Position numbers and translations under genes: made by a program | Assembly: GCF_027587175.1 (NCBI RefSeq) | Contig: NZ_JAPCID010000049.1 | Location: 1 to 61,588, forward strand | Direction of reading: 5' to 3' | Origin: Solirubrobacter deserti | GTDB taxonomy: Bacteria; Actinomycetota; Thermoleophilia; Solirubrobacterales; Solirubrobacteraceae | Length of the DNA stretch: 61,588 nucleotides | Shown: piece after piece, positions 32,789-41,249 of the stretch | How positions within the stretch are numbered: position 1 is the first letter of the stretch | How the letters are laid out: the number at the start of each line of letters is the position of its first letter | The notes under the pieces: model-generated | Seen by the model: only the letters and a program-made list of their open reading frames with translations | What the model was told of the DNA's origin: nothing | Databases searched by the model: none

Positions 32789-33706
32789 GTGCCCCTCGCG
32801 CATGATCACGGGGTGGTCGACCTAACTCGCGAAATCCGCGACTTTCGTCGACCACCCGAGGTCGAAATCGCGCGGGTGGCGGCGCGGCAGCACGGGCTGG
32901 TGACCGTTGCGCAGCTGGGCGCGGCCGGGTTGGACAAGGACGCGATCGCGCGGCGAGTGCGCTCTGGGCGGCTCCATCGCCTGCGCCGGGGTGTGTACGC
33001 GGTGGGGCACACCGCGCTCTCGCGTGAGGCGCAGTTTCTCGCGGCGGTCCTGACGGCGGGCGAGGGGGCGGCGCTCAGCGGCCTGGCGTGCGCTGAGCTC
33101 TACGAGGTCCGGCGTTGGCGCGCCCCCTGTATCGATGTCGTTGCCCCGAAGGAACGCCGCGTCCGCACCAACGCGCGCATTCACAAGGCCAGGCTGCACC
33201 GGGACGACGTCACGGTCCACAAGGGCATCCCGTGCACGACGATCGCCCGCCTCGTCGTCGATCTCACCGATCAGATCACCTCGTGGGAGATCGCGAACGT
33301 CATTCACGAGGCCGCGTTCCGCGGCCTGTTCCGGCTCGAGGACACGTGTGCGGCGATCGAGCGCGGACGGGGGCGGAAGACGAGCGTCGCGAAGAAGGCC
33401 GTCCAACTCCACCTCGACGGCAGCGCCGGCGTCCGCTCCCGCGGCGAGCTCCGCTTCCTGATCGCGCTCGAACGCGACGGCCTCCCCGAGCCGCGCCTCA
33501 ACACCGACCTCAACGGCCACGAGGTGGACTTCCACTGGCCGGCCCTCAAGCTCGCGATCGAGTTCGACGGCCCGCACCACGCCCGCACGCGCACGCAGCG
33601 CCAGGACGAACGGAAAGCCGAGGCGTGGCGATCCGCCGGCTACGAGCTCCTGCGGTTCGCACCCGAACACGTCGGCGCGGCCCTTCGGGCGGTAACCATG
33701 AGGTAA
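32789..33706 (+). CDS. AbiEi-like wing plus DUF559 nuclease-fold protein
   Basis: A 305-residue protein with two recognisable parts. Residues about 25-130 look like an AbiEi-type antitoxin winged helix (ARQHGLVTVAQLGAAGLDKDAIARRVRSGRLHRLRRGVYAVGH). The C-terminal 110 residues match DUF559, a Vsr/PD-(D/E)xK-like fold (RSRGELRFLIALERDGLPEPRLN, then VDFHWPALKLAIEFDGPHHARTRTQRQDERKAEAWRSAGYELLRF). Such proteins are abundant and often multi-copy in actinobacteria. No toxin gene partner is adjacent, so a toxin-antitoxin role is doubtful. The start is uncertain: GTG 32789 or 32813, and a strong hairpin spans that area. Confidence 0.75.
   Translation: MPLAHDHGVVDLTREIRDFRRPPEVEIARVAARQHGLVTVAQLGAAGLDKDAIARRVRSGRLHRLRRGVYAVGHTALSREAQFLAAVLTAGEGAALSGLACAELYEVRRWRAPCIDVVAPKERRVRTNARIHKARLHRDDVTVHKGIPCTTIARLVVDLTDQITSWEIANVIHEAAFRGLFRLEDTCAAIERGRGRKTSVAKKAVQLHLDGSAGVRSRGELRFLIALERDGLPEPRLNTDLNGHEVDFHWPALKLAIEFDGPHHARTRTQRQDERKAEAWRSAGYELLRFAPEHVGAALRAVTMR
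32811..32857. repeat. 11-bp inverted repeat with nested stem near DUF559 gene start
   Basis: GGGTGGTCGAC (32811-32821) and GTCGACCACCC (32847-32857) pair perfectly, enclosing an inner TCGCG-aaatc-CGCGA stem. It may terminate the aro operon (aroA ends 32767) or regulate the following gene; if translation starts at 32789, the hairpin is coding. Confidence 0.55.
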
Positions 33707-33743
33707 CCGGAACCCCGCGATATGCAGGCACTCTGCGCGGTGC

Positions 33744-34631
33744 ATGGTCACTCGGCGCCGCCTCGGCTCAGCCGCGGGGGTCGCGCTTGCGCTGGTCGCG
33801 CTCGGGGTGTTGTGCTGGAGCCGAGCGGACGAGCTGCAGCGTGCGCTCGCGCTCGTCTCAGTCGCCTCGCTCGTCGCGCTCACGGCGCTGCACCTGGTGA
33901 CGTTGATCGTGCGCAGCGAGGCGTGGCGGCTCACGCTGGCGGCGGTCGAGGGGTCGGTGCCGCCGCGAAGAGCGGTGCACGGCGCGAACGCCGGCGCGTT
34001 CTTGGCCGGGTCGATCGAGTCGCACAGCGCGCTGCCGGCGCGGGTGGTGCTGCTCAAGCAGCTCGCCGGGCCGCGGGCGCCGAAGGCGACGCAGATTCTC
34101 GTGAGCGACGCGCCGATCTTCCTGCTCGAGGTGTGCGCGACCGCGCTCATCCTGTGCGGCGCGACGCCGTGGGGCCTCGCGCTGCTCGCGGGCGCGATCG
34201 TCCTGCTGTTCACCGGCGGGCACGCTTCGCAGCGGTTCGAGCGGCTCGCGGCGCTGCGCGGGCTCAAGGTGCTGCGCGACAAGCGGCGGCTCGCGGCGCT
34301 GACCGGTTGGGTGAGCGTCATCAGCGCGATCGGCGCCGGGCGGGTGGCGATCGCGCTCGCGGCGTGCGGGGTGTCGCCGACACCGGAGAGGGTCGGGATC
34401 GCGTTCACGGCTTCCGGCGCCTACGCGCTGTCGCCCGTGGGTCCGGGCGCGCCGGTGGCGGCCACCGTCACCGCGGTCGGCACGGGCGGCGCGCCGATCG
34501 CGGCCGGGCTCGTGCTCGCCGCGACCTCGATCGGAGCGGTGATCGTGTACGCGCTGCTGGTCGCCGTCACGCTTCTAGCGCTCCGACAGCCACTTTCACG
34601 GCGCGTTGACTTGCGTGCGCCGAGCGCGTGA
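33744..34631 (+). CDS. Flippase-like membrane protein (LPG synthase TM / UPF0104 fold)
   Basis: A 295-residue polytopic protein with about seven or eight hydrophobic segments. The pattern LIVRSEAWRLTLAA...ANAGAFLAGSIESHSALPARVVLLKQL and the later GAYALSPVGPGAPVAATVTAVG resemble the transmembrane domain of lysylphosphatidylglycerol synthases and the wider AglD/UPF0104 family, which lack the synthase domain and may move lipids across the membrane. No ribosome binding site is obvious. The next gene starts 13 nt after its stop. Confidence 0.7.
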   Translation: MVTRRRLGSAAGVALALVALGVLCWSRADELQRALALVSVASLVALTALHLVTLIVRSEAWRLTLAAVEGSVPPRRAVHGANAGAFLAGSIESHSALPARVVLLKQLAGPRAPKATQILVSDAPIFLLEVCATALILCGATPWGLALLAGAIVLLFTGGHASQRFERLAALRGLKVLRDKRRLAALTGWVSVISAIGAGRVAIALAACGVSPTPERVGIAFTASGAYALSPVGPGAPVAATVTAVGTGGAPIAAGLVLAATSIGAVIVYALLVAVTLLALRQPLSRRVDLRAPSA

Positions 34632-34644
34632 TCGGGTGCCAGGC

Positions 34645-35838
34645 ATGAAGCGATTCATGCTGGCCACCGTGGCCATGACGGCCCTGCTCGCCCCCGCTGC
34701 GGCGAGCGCGCAGGACGCGCGTCTCGAGGCGCGCGCGATCCTGCCCGCTGACGCCACGTTCCCGGCGCCCTTCCCCGGCGTGCCGAACACCGACCCGGCG
34801 CCCGCGCCGGGCGCCGCGCAGCCGGTCGGCGGCTTCTCCGCCCTGCTCGACGCCGGCAACGGCAGCTACTGGGCGATGCCCGACAACGGCTTCGGCAACA
34901 AGACGAACTCGCGCTCGTTCATCCTGCGCCTGTACAAGGTCCGCCCGAACTGGCGCACCGAGTGGAGCGGCCGCGGAACGGTCAACATCCAGTCCGCGAT
35001 CACGCTCAGCGACCCGGACGAGAAGGTCCCGTTCCCGATCGTCAACGAGACCACGCCGGAGCGCATCCTCACCGGCGGTGACTTCGACATCGAATCGGTC
35101 CGCCAGCTCCCGGACGGCACGTTCTACTTCGGCGAGGAGTTCGGCCCGTTCCTGCTGCACGTCGACGCGCAGGGCAAGGTCCTCGACGCCCCGATCGCGA
35201 TCCCGCGCATCGGCGGCCAGCCGCGCGTCCAGTCCCCGGACAATCCGTACCTGTTCGGCCGCACGCCGAACCTCGGCGGCTCGTCCGGCTTCGAGGCCAT
35301 GGCGCTCTCGCACGACGGCAAGTTCCTGTACCCGATCCTCGAGAACGCCGTCACGGGTGACGATCCGCTGATCCGGCGCGTGTACGAGTTCGACGTCAAG
35401 GAGCGCCGCTACACGGGCCGCACCTGGAACTACCGCATGACCCAGCCCGGCCTGTTCGTCTCGGACGCGGTCGCCATCGGCCGTGACCAGCTCATCGTCA
35501 CCGAGCGCGACAACAACCAGGGCGAGGCCGCGGCCTGGAAGAAGGCGTTCGTCATCGACGTCCCGGACCGCCGCCCGAACCTGGCCAAGCGCGAGATCGT
35601 CGACCTGCTCAACATCAGGGACCGGGACGGCATCTCGCTGTTCGGCGCCCGTCCGGGCGACTTCGGCCTGGGCAACCCGTTCGAGTTCCCGTACGTGACG
35701 GTCGAGGCGGTCCTGCCGCTCTCCAACAACGAGCTGCTGTTCGTCAACGACACGAACTTCGGCTCCACCGGCCGCAACTCGGCCCTGCCGGACTACAGCG
35801 ACTTCATCGTCCTGAAGGTCCCGGGCATCAGGAACTGA
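34645..35838 (+). CDS. Secreted esterase-like phytase-family protein
   Basis: A 397-residue exported protein with a good signal peptide (KRFMLATVAMTALLAPAAASAQ). The mature part matches the phytase-like beta-propeller family: GGFSALLDAGNGSYWAMPDNGFGNK, GGDFDIESVRQLPDGTFYFGEEFGPFLLH, GGSSGFEAMALSHDGKFLYPILE, and a final LPLSNNELLFVNDTNFGSTGRN. Members are annotated as esterase-like or phosphodiesterase/phytase-like, with few tested. Probably periplasmic or secreted. The 3' end overlaps the convergent class V aminotransferase by 11 nt. Confidence 0.85.
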   Translation: MKRFMLATVAMTALLAPAAASAQDARLEARAILPADATFPAPFPGVPNTDPAPAPGAAQPVGGFSALLDAGNGSYWAMPDNGFGNKTNSRSFILRLYKVRPNWRTEWSGRGTVNIQSAITLSDPDEKVPFPIVNETTPERILTGGDFDIESVRQLPDGTFYFGEEFGPFLLHVDAQGKVLDAPIAIPRIGGQPRVQSPDNPYLFGRTPNLGGSSGFEAMALSHDGKFLYPILENAVTGDDPLIRRVYEFDVKERRYTGRTWNYRMTQPGLFVSDAVAIGRDQLIVTERDNNQGEAAAWKKAFVIDVPDRRPNLAKREIVDLLNIRDRDGISLFGARPGDFGLGNPFEFPYVTVEAVLPLSNNELLFVNDTNFGSTGRNSALPDYSDFIVLKVPGIRN

Positions 35839-36853
35839 GCGCGTCGAGCGCCGCGTCGACGTCCGCCTCGGTGTTGTAGAGGTGAAACGACGCGCGTAGA
35901 CGGCCCGCGCGGGCGGCGGCCATGATCCCCGCCCGCGCGAGCTTCTCCGTCGCGTCGTCGATCGCGGACGTGACGATCGCCGAGTCGCCCTCCGGCTCCC
36001 CGAGCCCGCGCCGGAAGCGGTTCGCGAGCGCCAGGTCGTGCGCGTGGATCGCCTCCACGCCGATCTCGTTGATCACCCGCAGCGCCGGCTCGGTCCCGAC
36101 CCAGCTGAACCACGCGGGCGAGGTGTCGAAGCGGCGCGCGTTCGGCGCGAGCCGCAGCGGCGGGCCGAACTGGTCCGTGAGCGGGTCGTTGGCCGCGTAC
36201 CAGCCGGCCTGGTGCGGCGTCAGCGTCTCGGCCAGCTCGGGCTTGAGCACCAGGAACGCGGTGCCGCGCGGGCTCATCAGCCACTTGTAGGCCGCGCACG
36301 CGACCGCGTCGAAGCGGGTCGCGTCGAGTGGCAGCCAACCGATCCCGTGCGTGGCGTCGATCACCGTGCGCGCGCCGTGGTGCTCGGCGGCGGCGGCGAT
36401 CGCGTCCAGGTCCGCGAGCTCTCCGGTCGAGGACTGCACCGCGGACACCGCGACGACGTCGATGCTCGCGTCGATGGCTTCAGCGAGCCGGTCGAGCGGG
36501 ACGAAGTCCACCGTCACCCCGCGCTCGGCCTGCGCCAGGAACGGGAAGATGAGCGACGTGAACTCCGGCTCGGGGGAGAGGACCTTCGAGCCGTCCGGGA
36601 TCGCCGCCGCCACCTGCGCGATCAGCCCCGACACGTTCGCCCCGACCGCGACGTTCTCCGGGTGTGCGCGGACGAGCGTGGCGAACTCCGCCCGCGCGCG
36701 GTCCGTGACCGCCGTCCAGTGCTCCCAGCTGACCCGCCCGTGGCGCCAGTCCTCCTGCGCCCGTTGCAGCGCCTCCCACGCCGGGTCGGGTGGAAGCCCG
36801 AAGCTCGCGGTGTTCAGATAGACGGTCTCGGGGTGCCACAGGTTCGCGATCAC
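35828..36853 (-). CDS. Class V PLP-dependent aminotransferase (SufS/kynureninase/EgtE-like)
   Basis: A 341-residue fold-type I PLP enzyme. The PLP Lys is in CAAYKWLMSPRGTAFL; the N-terminal VYLNTASFGLPP, GANVSGLIAQVAA, AVQSSTGELADL, and the DATHGIGWLPLD aspartate are present. It resembles cysteine desulfurase-like/isopenicillin-epimerase-like enzymes, but lacks the loop Cys expected of a desulfurase. The substrate is unknown. GTG 36853 is chosen because TAGTTT lies exactly 7 nt upstream (leaderless), giving MIANLWHPETVYL; a TTG at 36862 would add three residues. It is downstream of the KTSC gene. Confidence 0.85.
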   Translation of the reverse strand: MIANLWHPETVYLNTASFGLPPDPAWEALQRAQEDWRHGRVSWEHWTAVTDRARAEFATLVRAHPENVAVGANVSGLIAQVAAAIPDGSKVLSPEPEFTSLIFPFLAQAERGVTVDFVPLDRLAEAIDASIDVVAVSAVQSSTGELADLDAIAAAAEHHGARTVIDATHGIGWLPLDATRFDAVACAAYKWLMSPRGTAFLVLKPELAETLTPHQAGWYAANDPLTDQFGPPLRLAPNARRFDTSPAWFSWVGTEPALRVINEIGVEAIHAHDLALANRFRRGLGEPEGDSAIVTSAIDDATEKLARAGIMAAARAGRLRASFHLYNTEADVDAALDALSS

Positions 36854-36860
36854 CCGCGAC

Positions 36861-36866
36861 AAACTA
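36861..36866 (-). promoter_or_regulatory. Putative -10 of the class V aminotransferase, overlapping upstream stop
   Basis: Minus-strand TAGTTT, 7 nt, GTG (36853). Its TAG is the stop codon of the preceding KTSC gene. It decides the aminotransferase start. Confidence 0.55.
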
Positions 36867-37112
36867 CGCGGCCCCGAGCGGCCGAGGCGTCGGTGTCCAG
36901 TTGAAGCGCTCCGCGTGCGGCTTGAGGACCCCGTTCACGAACTTGCCCTTGGACGGCGCGAGCTCGAACTCCGCGAACAGCAGCTCGTCGCACGGATAGT
37001 CGTAGACCAGCCGCCCCTCCACGTACAGCAGCTCGAGGACCCCGCGCACGGCATCGAACCGGTACGCAGCGATGGCTGAGGAGTCACACCGCACCCAGCC
37101 CCGCTCGTGCAC
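36864..37112 (-). CDS. KTSC-domain small protein
   Basis: An 82-residue protein whose core (WVRCDSSAIAAYRFDAVRGVLELLYVEGRLVYDY...FELAPSKGKFVNGVLKP) matches the KTSC domain, a small fold often found alone or fused to RNA-processing enzymes. The C-terminus is HAERFNWTPTPRPLG. Its function is unknown. The GTG at 37112 is preferred because a TATCGT hexamer lies exactly 7 nt upstream; an earlier in-frame GTG at 37148 is also possible. It lies between the MocR gene and the aminotransferase, on the same strand. Confidence 0.7.
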   Translation of the reverse strand: MHERGWVRCDSSAIAAYRFDAVRGVLELLYVEGRLVYDYPCDELLFAEFELAPSKGKFVNGVLKPHAERFNWTPTPRPLGAA

Positions 37113-37119
37113 GGCCGCA

Positions 37120-37125
37120 ACGATA
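37120..37125 (-). promoter_or_regulatory. Putative -10 of the KTSC gene (leaderless)
   Basis: Minus-strand TATCGT, 7 nt, GTG (37112). It favours the shorter KTSC start. Confidence 0.5.
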
Positions 37126-37182
37126 CGCCCCGGGGAGGCGGACGTCACGGCGCGAGGCGGCGCGGCGGCGCGGCGGCGCGGT

Positions 37183-38550
37183 CTACGCCGCGCGCGTGCG
37201 GCGCGGCGGGTCGACCGCGGCGGCGAGCGCGGCCGCGAGCGGCGCCGCCTCCTCGAGCTCGAGCGTGGCGATAGTGACGCGGACGGCGGGACCCGCCTCG
37301 AGCCGAAACGGCGCACCCGCGGCGACCGCGACGCCGTGGCCGAGCAGCGCGCGGACGGCAGCGTCCTCGTCGGGCACGGGCACCCACACGTTCAGCCCGC
37401 TGCGGCCTTCGGCCGCGATGCCGTGGGCCGCGAGCGCGTGCACCAGCGCCGCGCGGCGGGTGGAGTACACGTCGGCGGCCCGCCGGACCAGCGCGGCGAT
37501 CTCGCTGTCCGCCCACAGCCGCGCCGCCAGGCGCTGCAGGATGGAGCTCACCCAGCCGGGCCCGAGCGAGAGCCGGCCCTCCACCCGCGCGAGCGTGAGC
37601 TCGTCCGCGGTGAGCACCGCGCAGCGCAGGTCCGGGCCGAGCCACTTGGAGACCGAGCGCACCACCGCCCAACGCCCGCCGGCGCCCGTGGCCGAGCAGT
37701 ACGGCACGCCCGCGACCGGGCCGAGGTGGTCGTCCTCGACCACCAGCACGTCGCGCAGGAGCTCACGCAGCTCGCCGGCGCGCTCGGCGTCCAGCGCCGC
37801 GCCGAGCGGGTTGTGCCCGCGCGGTGTGACGATGGCACCCCGCGCGCCGGCGGCGAGGGCGGCGGCAAGCGACTCGGGCCGCATGCCGCGGCCGTCGACC
37901 GTGACCGGCGCAAGGCGCAATCCGAGCGCCCGCGCCAGGTCGAGCACGCCCGGCCACCCGGGATCCTCGACCGCCAGGAGATCGCCCGGCGCGAGCTGCG
38001 CCGCCAGCACCCGCTCGATCCCGTCCAGCGCCCCGTTCACCACCACGACGCGCTCGGCGGCCACGCCGTCCGCAATGAAGGCGGCCCGCGCCAGCTCGGC
38101 GAGTCCACCGTCGACCGGAGCCTCGCCGTAGAGCCGCTGCGCGAAAGGGCCGCGCTGCGTGGCCGCGGCGGAGCCGGACCCCCTCGTGGAGGCGCCGGAC
38201 GCGAGCGCCGTGAGCGCGGGCGCGAGGTCGGGAAGGAACGCCGGATCCGGGTTGCCGAGCGCGAGGTCGCGCGTGCCCGGTGGGAGGGGGGAGGGCGCCC
38301 GCGGCGATCGCAGCGGCGGGCGGTCGGCCACGCGCGTCGCCGAGCGGGCGCGGGAGACCACGACACCGCGGCGGCGAAGCTCGGCCAGCGCGGACGCGAC
38401 CGTGGTCGGTGACACGTCCAGCGAGTCCGCCAGCGTGCGGACGGACGGGAGCTTCGTGCCCGGCGACAGCACGCCGGAGGCGACCGCGCGCTCGACCGAG
38501 CCGGCGATCTCTTCCGCGGACGCTCCAGATATGGCAAACTGTACTGACAC
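37183..38550 (-). CDS. pdxR: MocR/PdxR-type GntR regulator with aminotransferase domain
   Basis: A 455-residue regulator with an N-terminal GntR winged helix (GSVERAVASGVLSPGTKLPSVRTLADSLDVSPTTVASALAELRRRGVV) and a C-terminal fold-type I aminotransferase domain that binds PLP as effector; the PLP lysine is in VRSVSKWLGPDLR. MocR proteins such as PdxR control vitamin B6 or amine metabolism. It is divergent from a PNPOx-like gene with 24 bp between starts, the classic arrangement of regulator and target. GTG 38550 starts just before the HTH; longer ORFs upstream are shadows. The gene name is inferred from context. Confidence 0.85.
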   Translation of the reverse strand: MSVQFAISGASAEEIAGSVERAVASGVLSPGTKLPSVRTLADSLDVSPTTVASALAELRRRGVVVSRARSATRVADRPPLRSPRAPSPLPPGTRDLALGNPDPAFLPDLAPALTALASGASTRGSGSAAATQRGPFAQRLYGEAPVDGGLAELARAAFIADGVAAERVVVVNGALDGIERVLAAQLAPGDLLAVEDPGWPGVLDLARALGLRLAPVTVDGRGMRPESLAAALAAGARGAIVTPRGHNPLGAALDAERAGELRELLRDVLVVEDDHLGPVAGVPYCSATGAGGRWAVVRSVSKWLGPDLRCAVLTADELTLARVEGRLSLGPGWVSSILQRLAARLWADSEIAALVRRAADVYSTRRAALVHALAAHGIAAEGRSGLNVWVPVPDEDAAVRALLGHGVAVAAGAPFRLEAGPAVRVTIATLELEEAAPLAAALAAAVDPPRRTRAA

Positions 38551-38574
38551 AGAAGTCAATCTGTACTGTAACAG
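38539..38574. promoter_or_regulatory. MocR operator: two 14-bp direct repeats
   Basis: CTGTACTGACACAG (38539-38552) and CTGTACTGTAACAG (38561-38574), 22 bp apart, each with CTGT-N6-ACAG dyad symmetry. The first covers the regulator start, the second abuts the divergent gene ATG. Two direct repeats about two helical turns apart are typical of MocR binding sites. Confidence 0.65.
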
Positions 38575-39213
38575 ATGCTCAAGACACCGAGAACCAAGCT
38601 CACCCGCGTCCCGCAACGGGGCAGCCACGACAGCGAGACGCTGTACGCGATCCTCGACGAAGCGCTCATCGGGCACGTCGGGTTCGTCACGCCGACCGGC
38701 CACCCGGCCGTGATCCCGACGCTGATCGCCAGAGACGGCGACGAGCTGCTCATCCACGGCAGCAACGCGTCCCGCACCGTCCGCGCGCTCCGCGCGGGGC
38801 AGGAGGCGTGCGTCGAGGTCACGCACATCGACGGGCTCGTGCTCGCCCGCAGCGCGTTCCACCACTCGATGAACTACCGCTCGGCGATCCTCTACGGCAC
38901 GCTGCAGCCCGCCGAGGACAAGGAACGCGCGCTCGAGGTCTTCACGAACAAGCTCGTGCCGGGCCGCTGGGAGCACGTTCGCTGGCCGAACCCGCAGGAG
39001 CTCAAGGCGACCGAGGTGCTGAGCCTGCCGATCACCGAGGGCAGCGCGAAGGTCCGCACGGGCGAGCCGATCGACGACGAGCCCGACTACGCGCTGGACA
39101 CGTGGGCCGGCGTGATCCCGATCACGACCGTCCGGGGCGACCCGATCCCCGATCCGCGGCTGCCCGACGCCATGGACGTCCCCGAGCACGTAAGGTCGCT
39201 GACGGACCGGTAG
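38575..39213 (+). CDS. Pyridoxamine 5'-phosphate oxidase-family protein
   Basis: A 212-residue FMN-binding split-barrel protein. LYAILDEALIGHVGFVTPTGHPAVIPTLIARDGDELLIHGSNASRTVRAL and SMNYRSAILYGTLQPAEDKE fit the PNPOx-like/Nim-like flavoprotein family. Position opposite a MocR regulator suggests a role in B6 salvage or a flavin-dependent oxidation, but it lacks clear proof of true PdxH activity. Its ATG lies immediately after an operator repeat, with TACTGT 5 nt upstream, so the mRNA is probably leaderless. Confidence 0.8.
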   Translation: MLKTPRTKLTRVPQRGSHDSETLYAILDEALIGHVGFVTPTGHPAVIPTLIARDGDELLIHGSNASRTVRALRAGQEACVEVTHIDGLVLARSAFHHSMNYRSAILYGTLQPAEDKERALEVFTNKLVPGRWEHVRWPNPQELKATEVLSLPITEGSAKVRTGEPIDDEPDYALDTWAGVIPITTVRGDPIPDPRLPDAMDVPEHVRSLTDR

Positions 39214-39214
39214 C

Positions 39215-39220
39215 TAGCCT
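39215..39220 (+). promoter_or_regulatory. Putative -10 element of cmk
   Basis: TAGCCT ends 9 nt before the cmk ATG and begins 1 nt after the TAG stop of the preceding gene. Near-leaderless start predicted for cmk-der. Confidence 0.4.
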
Positions 39221-39229
39221 CTGTAAGTC

Positions 39230-39853
39230 ATGGTCATCGCCATCGACGGGCCCGCCGGAGCGGGGAAGTCCACGGTCGCGCGCGCAGTTGCGCAGCGGCT
39301 CGGCTTCACCTACCTGGACACGGGGGCGATGTACCGCTGCGTCGGCCTCGCCACGCAACGCAGCAGCGAGCCGGCGGCCACGGTCGCCCGGCGGATCGAG
39401 ATCGAGGTCGGAGAGCGCGTCCTACTCGACGGCGAGGACGTGACCGAGGCGATCCGCGCCCCGGGCGTGTCGGAGGCAGCCTCCAAGGTCGCGGCGGACC
39501 CCGAGGTGCGCCAGGCGCTCGTGGCCAAGCAGCAGGCGATCGTCGCCGACGGCGACTGGGTGGCCGAGGGCCGCGACATCGGCACCGTCGTCGCGCCCGA
39601 CGCGGCCGTCAAGGTCTTCCTCCACGCCGACCCGGAGGAGCGCGCGCGCCGCCGCGCCGCGCAGCTGAACCTGGACCCGCAGGACGTGCTGGCCAAGCAG
39701 CGCACCCGCGACGAGCGCGATTCCAGCGCGGGCCGCTCCACGCTGCAGGCGCCCGAGGACGCGACCCCCGTCGACACGACCGGCCTCACGCTCGACGAAG
39801 TCATCGACCAGGTGGTCACGCTCGCGATCGAGGCCAAGGAGATCCAGGCATGA
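39230..39853 (+). CDS. cmk: Cytidylate kinase
   Basis: Phosphorylates CMP/dCMP with ATP. The 207-residue protein has the P-loop [14 protein letters not shown] at its start, the conserved [10 protein letters not shown] (CMP site), [12 protein letters not shown], the LID-like [16 protein letters not shown], and [19 protein letters not shown] with [10 protein letters not shown] at the end, all standard for bacterial Cmk. The aroA-cmk-der order is conserved in many Gram-positives; here a few unrelated genes intervene between aroA and cmk. Overlaps der by ATGA. Confidence 0.96.
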   Translation: MVIAIDGPAGAGKSTVARAVAQRLGFTYLDTGAMYRCVGLATQRSSEPAATVARRIEIEVGERVLLDGEDVTEAIRAPGVSEAASKVAADPEVRQALVAKQQAIVADGDWVAEGRDIGTVVAPDAAVKVFLHADPEERARRRAAQLNLDPQDVLAKQRTRDERDSSAGRSTLQAPEDATPVDTTGLTLDEVIDQVVTLAIEAKEIQA

Positions 39854-41211
39854 AGGTCGCCGTCGTCGGCTACCCCAACGTGGGCAAGTCGTCCCTCGTG
39901 AACCGGCTCACGCAGTCCCGCGAGGCGGTCGTCCACGAGCGCCCCGGCATCACGCGCGACCGCAAGGAGCTTCAGACGGACTGGAACGGCCGCACGTTCA
40001 CGCTGATCGACACCGGCGGCGTGGACACCCAGGACGAGGACCCGCTCGCGGTGTCGATCCAGGATCAGGCGCGCGAGGCGCTCGCGGACGCCCAGGTCGC
40101 GCTGTTCGTCGTCGACGCGCGCGCCGGCATGCGCCCCGGCGACGCCGAGATCGCGAACATCCTGCGCCGCGGCGAGATCCCGATCGTCGTCGCCGCCAAC
40201 AAGATCGACAGCCCGAACGACCTCCCGCTCGCGCACGACTTCTACGGCCTCGGCCTGGGCGAGCCGCTCGCCGTCTCCGCCGCACAGGGCCTGGGCACGG
40301 GCGATCTGCTGGACCGCCTCGTCGAGCTGCTGCCGGAGGAGGAAGAGCTCCCCGAGGAGGACGAGGACCTTGTCCGCCTCGCGGTGATCGGGCGCCCGAA
40401 CGTCGGCAAGTCCAGCCTCGTCAACGCCTTCCTCGGCCGCGAGCGCGTGATCGTGTCCGACATCGCCGGCACCACGCGCGACGCGATCGACACGCCGATC
40501 GAGGTCGACGGCCGCAAGGTGATCCTCGTCGACACGGCCGGCATGCGCCGCCAGGCCAAGGTGACCGAGTCGGTCGAGTACTACACGAACCTGCGCAGCC
40601 AGCGCGCGGCCGAGCGCGCCGACGTCGCGCTCGTCGTGTGCGACGCGCAGGACGGCGTGACCGCCCAGGACCTCCGGATCGCCGAGCTGGCGATGAAGGC
40701 CGGCTGCGCGACGGCGCTCGTGCTCAACAAGTGGGACATCACGGGCGGCGACCAGGAGGCGCGCGGGCCCGGCGGCGGCGTCGGCGCCGAGGAGCTGGAC
40801 GCCGAACGCGCCCGCGTGAACCAGAAGCTGCGCCTGCGGCCGCGGGTGCTGACCGCGTCCGCCAAGACGGGCCGCAACATCGCGCGCGTGCTGACCGAGG
40901 CGCTCGCGATCGCCGACCGCGCCAAGCACCGCATCCCCACGCCGGAGCTCAACCGCTTCCTGGCCGACGTGATCGCCGCGCGCCAGCCGCCGGCCAAGCA
41001 GGGCCACCGGCTCAAGATGCTCTACATCGCCCAGGTCGGCGAGGCGCCGCCGCGATTCGCCATCCAGGTCAACTCCCGCCAGCGTGTCACCCGGGACTAC
41101 GCCTACTTTGTGGAGAACCGACTGAGAGAGCGGTACGGGCTCGACGGAGTGCCCGTGATCATCGACTTCGTGGAGCGCAAGAACCGCTCCAAAGCTGAAC
41201 GAATGGCCTAA
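39850..41211 (+). CDS. der: Ribosome assembly GTPase Der (EngA)
   Basis: Double-G-domain GTPase for 50S subunit maturation, 453 residues. G domain 1 has the P-loop [11 protein letters not shown] and DTGGVD; G domain 2 has [21 protein letters not shown] and NKWD. The C-terminal KH-like domain ends with [20 protein letters not shown]...[17 protein letters not shown] Gly-rich insertion ([12 protein letters not shown]) after the second NKWD is unusual but short. Translationally coupled to cmk. Confidence 0.97.
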   Translation: MKVAVVGYPNVGKSSLVNRLTQSREAVVHERPGITRDRKELQTDWNGRTFTLIDTGGVDTQDEDPLAVSIQDQAREALADAQVALFVVDARAGMRPGDAEIANILRRGEIPIVVAANKIDSPNDLPLAHDFYGLGLGEPLAVSAAQGLGTGDLLDRLVELLPEEEELPEEDEDLVRLAVIGRPNVGKSSLVNAFLGRERVIVSDIAGTTRDAIDTPIEVDGRKVILVDTAGMRRQAKVTESVEYYTNLRSQRAAERADVALVVCDAQDGVTAQDLRIAELAMKAGCATALVLNKWDITGGDQEARGPGGGVGAEELDAERARVNQKLRLRPRVLTASAKTGRNIARVLTEALAIADRAKHRIPTPELNRFLADVIAARQPPAKQGHRLKMLYIAQVGEAPPRFAIQVNSRQRVTRDYAYFVENRLRERYGLDGVPVIIDFVERKNRSKAERMA

Positions 41212-41233
41212 TAGCCAACAACCTGAAACCCGC

Positions 41234-41239
41234 TAGCCT
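41234..41239 (+). promoter_or_regulatory. Putative -10 element of metK
   Basis: TAGCCT ends 10 nt before the metK ATG in the 38-bp gap after der. No SAM riboswitch can fit here. Confidence 0.4.
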
Positions 41240-41249
41240 TTCACGTTCA

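Noticed and set aside
32789-33706. Type IV toxin-antitoxin system
   Set aside because: The AbiEi-like winged helix is present but no AbiEii toxin gene is adjacent; the protein is better described as a DUF559 member.
41212-41249. SAM riboswitch before metK
   Set aside because: The gap is only 38 bp and lacks structure.
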